A stretch of 64,000 nt of DNA from Nitrososphaeria archaeon (lineage in GTDB: Archaea; Thermoproteota; Nitrososphaeria; Conexivisphaerales; DTJL01): NCBI GenBank assembly GCA_029775965.1, contig JARVJU010000006.1, positions 1-64,000 on the forward strand, given 5' to 3'. Each line of letters begins with the position of its first letter. The stretch's first letter is position 1. Below are positions 61,681 through 64,000 of the stretch, piece after piece. Under the pieces are notes generated by a model. It saw only the letters and a list, made by a program, of their open reading frames with translations. It was not told the origin of the DNA and did not search any database. The translations under genes were made by a program, and so were the position numbers.

Positions 61681-62766
61681 ATGGACTCTCTTTCTGTCTT
61701 TTGCAACTCCTGTGGAAGAGTTATGGAGAACCCCCTAGAGTATAGATGCACCTGTGGTGGTGTCTTCAAAATAGAAATAAAAGAGGCATTCAAAAGATCA
61801 GAAGATAAAGTCGTCACACTAGAAAGATATAGGCCAAATTTTCCGTACATAAGGAGCATTGTATCATTAGGAGAGCAATCTACACCTCTGGTAAAGCTGA
61901 ACGGAAATGTTATGCTAAAGCTTGATTATATGAATCCTACAGGTTCTTTCAAGGATAGAGGTTCAGCCACCCTTGTTTCTGCTGTGAAGAGCTATGGAAA
62001 AGATATTACTGAGCTGAGAGAAGATTCATCTGGTAATGCTGGCGCAAGCCTGGCTGCATATTCCGCAAGAGCAGGGTATAGATGTCATGTGTTTGTCCCT
62101 CACACAGCCTCAGGAGCCAAACTCGAACAGATCAAGGCTTACGGTGCAAAGCTTACTGTGGTAAAAGGTAGCAGGGCTCAGGTAGGAGAGAAGGCTCAGG
62201 ATGTTTCAGCAGGAGGAATATACGTAGGCCATTCTTGGCATCCGTACTTTAGGGATGGAATGAGAACTCTGGCATATGAAATATCAGAACAAACCAAGCT
62301 GGATGAGCTTGATTATGTCTTTTGCCCTGTTTCGGCAGGGACACTTTTCCTGGGTATTGTATCAGGCTTTAGGCATCTGCTTGAATCTGGTGTAGTAAAA
62401 AGGATGCCAAAGATAATAGCATGTCAAACATCAAAGGTCTCACCTTTTTATCATGCGCTGAAGGGTACTCATTACAGAGCCCCATCCCAAGTTAGCTCCG
62501 TAGCTGATGCATTAGTTTCTACCAAACCACCCCTGCTAGAGCTGATGGTAAATGAAGCAAAGTCAGTCGGAGCTGATGCTGAAGCTGTGGAAGAGAGGTA
62601 TATTGTTGCTGCATGGAAAGAGTTAGCATTACATGGATTCTTTGTTGAACCATCTTCTGCAGTTGCCTATGCAGCTTATAAGCAGTACAGTAAAAGAAAA
62701 GATGCATCAGAATCAAGCACAGTAATAGTGCTTACAGGCTCAGGCCTAAAGCGCCCTACCATCTAG
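61681..62766 (+). CDS. thrC: Threonine synthase
   Basis: 361 aa, PLP fold type II. N-terminal zinc-ribbon-like CNSCGRV ... CTCGGVF (residues 9-29), PLP lysine in NPTGSFKDRGSATL near residue 87, phosphate loop SSGNAGASLAAYSAR near 119, and HTASGAKLEQIKAYGA. The C-terminus ends VLTGSGLKRP. Makes threonine from O-phosphohomoserine. The zinc ribbon and 361 aa fit archaeal ThrC. The neighbour downstream (DapA-like) suggests amino acid metabolism. Confidence 0.92.
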   Translation: MDSLSVFCNSCGRVMENPLEYRCTCGGVFKIEIKEAFKRSEDKVVTLERYRPNFPYIRSIVSLGEQSTPLVKLNGNVMLKLDYMNPTGSFKDRGSATLVSAVKSYGKDITELREDSSGNAGASLAAYSARAGYRCHVFVPHTASGAKLEQIKAYGAKLTVVKGSRAQVGEKAQDVSAGGIYVGHSWHPYFRDGMRTLAYEISEQTKLDELDYVFCPVSAGTLFLGIVSGFRHLLESGVVKRMPKIIACQTSKVSPFYHALKGTHYRAPSQVSSVADALVSTKPPLLELMVNEAKSVGADAEAVEERYIVAAWKELALHGFFVEPSSAVAYAAYKQYSKRKDASESSTVIVLTGSGLKRPTI

Positions 62767-62966
62767 TTTAAGGCATAACATCAGATAAAAGAGATTATTG
62801 CATCAAGCGTCTTAGCAAGCCTGATGTGGGTGCACTTATCGCCGCAAATTATCTAGTATCGTTAAATAAACGACGATATACTAATGCCTAGCTCATAGCT
62901 GGCAACGGAATCCGGAACAATTTAGCAATATTTAATAATATATGAATTACCCTCAGTGCGTTCACA

Positions 62967-63995
62967 ATGAATGGCTGTATAACAGCTATAATAACTCCAT
63001 TCGATAGATTACAGAGGCTTGATGAAGAGGGTTTCGCATCCATTATAGATTTTCAGATTAAGAATGGGGTATCTGGCTTAGTAGTTGCTGGTACCACAGG
63101 AGAGGGTCCTACTGTAACTGAAGATGAGTGGAGATCTATACTGAGCATAGCTCTGGATCGATGCAAGGGAAAGTGTAAGGTAATTGCTAATGTTGGAGCT
63201 AATATTACAGGGAAAGCAATTCATCTTACTGAAAAGGCTGCTGAGCTGGGGTGTGATACTGTTCTTGCGGTTGATCCTTATTACAACGCTCCGAGCAGCT
63301 TAGAAATTCGCAAAGAATATTATGAACCTATAGCAAGGGATTTTCCGGATATAAACGTAATACCTTATATTATACCCAGCAGGACTGGCACTCAGATACT
63401 CCCTTTTGACCTTTACATGCTTAACCTTGACCATAAGAACATAAATACAATTAAGGACGCTACAGGAAGCGATGCTTTTGCTAGGGAAGTCAGATCTCTT
63501 TGCGGAGATAGACTCCACATACTTTCTGGAGACGACGATAGAACATTTGCCATGATGAACGACAGCTCGATCAGAGCTGAGGGTGTAATTTCTGTAATGT
63601 CAAACATAGCCCCAAAGGCAGTAGCATCCATGACAGATGCGTTGCTGAGGGGTGACATTAACAATGCGAGAATATGGCAAGAGAAACTGAAACCTCTATT
63701 CCAAGTAGTGACGGTAAGGTCTGAGGAAGTTGTGGGAAATGGCATCAGTATGCTAAAGTTCAGGAATCCTGTGCCTGTCAAAGCTATGTCCAACATACTT
63801 GGCATCCCTTCAGGTCCCTGCAGACAGCCCCTTGGCAAACTGACAGCTAATGCATTAAGCATAATTCTCGATGTTCTACGCAAAGTATGGCAAAGTTCTC
63901 CAGAAGTGTTGCGCCCTGTAGAGGAGAGCTTTCCTGTCTCCATAGAAGAAAGACTTGCATCAGATAAATATGCTAAAGGAATCTATTATGAATGA
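62967..63995 (+). CDS. Dihydrodipicolinate synthase (DapA)/KDG aldolase-family protein
   Basis: 342 aa, a little longer than DapA (about 290-300). The start MNGCITAIITPFD and GTTGEGPTVTEDEW give the phosphate/substrate loop, CDTVLAVDPYYNAPS is typical, the Schiff-base Lys is in NTIKDATGSDAF near residue 157, and the loop VIPYIIPSRTGTQI replaces the usual YNVPSRTG. The C-terminal region (from about 290) is an extra helical tail. Lys biosynthesis, KDG aldolase, or a sialic acid-type lyase are possible; the tyrosine position is kept. A strong TATA-like region (TTTAATAATATATG) lies about 25 nt upstream. Confidence 0.85.
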   Translation: MNGCITAIITPFDRLQRLDEEGFASIIDFQIKNGVSGLVVAGTTGEGPTVTEDEWRSILSIALDRCKGKCKVIANVGANITGKAIHLTEKAAELGCDTVLAVDPYYNAPSSLEIRKEYYEPIARDFPDINVIPYIIPSRTGTQILPFDLYMLNLDHKNINTIKDATGSDAFAREVRSLCGDRLHILSGDDDRTFAMMNDSSIRAEGVISVMSNIAPKAVASMTDALLRGDINNARIWQEKLKPLFQVVTVRSEEVVGNGISMLKFRNPVPVKAMSNILGIPSGPCRQPLGKLTANALSIILDVLRKVWQSSPEVLRPVEESFPVSIEERLASDKYAKGIYYE

Positions 63996-64000
63996 TAATA

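Noticed and set aside
1-64000. CRISPR arrays, rRNA genes and a replication origin
   Set aside because: No regularly spaced repeats, no rRNA-like stretch and no cluster of origin boxes with cdc6 were seen.

Overview
The window is archaeal and AT-rich. Many genes have a TATA-like box about 25-30 nt before a start codon with no leader. It carries a RadA recombinase, a CetZ-type tubulin homologue, an AbrB-PhoU fusion, archaeal MptA/QueD/QueC genes and a tRNA-Arg whose 16-nt intron sits in a complete bulge-helix-bulge motif at a non-canonical position. A TACK-group archaeon (Thaumarchaeota/Aigarchaeota-like, non-ammonia-oxidising, probably thermophilic) fits best, but this placement is inferred from gene content only.

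Layout. 0-2 kb: the end of a peptide/oligosaccharide ABC importer (DppB, DppC, start of DppD). 2-5.4 kb: an SDR oxidoreductase, a preQ0/archaeosine precursor operon (QueD-QueC-MptA/FolE2) and a methyltransferase. 5.5-9.5 kb: RadA, a RadA paralogue that has lost its Walker A motif, and a short family-B DNA polymerase with altered catalytic motifs, in one tight operon. 9.5-15.3 kb: a dead TnpB fragment, a phosphate-type MFS transporter facing an AbrB-PhoU regulator, a zincin-like protein, an IS605/IS1341-type tnpB element with recognisable ends, and a HAD hydrolase. 15.4-21.7 kb: an MFS transporter, coiled-coil and membrane proteins around CetZ, two genes with an in-frame TGA, and a palindrome-rich intergenic stretch. 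21.7-25.5 kb: a cystathionine gamma-synthase-type enzyme, an FAD/NAD oxidoreductase, DUF488, tRNA-Arg and a hemerythrin-like protein.

25.6-33 kb is a co-directional catabolic cluster: GlpA/LhgO-like FAD oxidoreductase, FGGY kinase, alkyl-DHAP synthase/D-lactate dehydrogenase-like flavoprotein, SCP2-like protein, iron alcohol dehydrogenase and aldehyde dehydrogenase. It looks built for glycerol, glyceryl ether or alcohol use.

33-52 kb is a respiratory nitrate island. narGHJI is followed by a TDT/SLAC1-type channel, moeA and mobB, with mobA and HTH_10 regulators nearby, two NnrS-like membrane proteins, a hemerythrin-like protein, a DUF2249-cupin protein, a SufT/DUF59 protein, a CuA-like cupredoxin with a polytopic partner, and a radical SAM/SPASM enzyme. 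The molybdenum cofactor genes support NarG and perhaps the molybdo-hydroxylase at 53-55 kb. 52-64 kb returns to general genes: a glycosyltransferase, an LLM flavin/F420 enzyme, a thiamine-binding-like protein, an NfeD protease-NfeD-stomatin operon, a Cys-tRNA deacylase family protein, threonine synthase and a DapA-family aldolase.

Three otherwise normal genes are interrupted (CetZ by TGA, the 16.5-17.4 kb gene by TGA, an HTH_10 regulator by a frameshift at A6). Assembly error, true decay and recoding cannot be separated from sequence alone.
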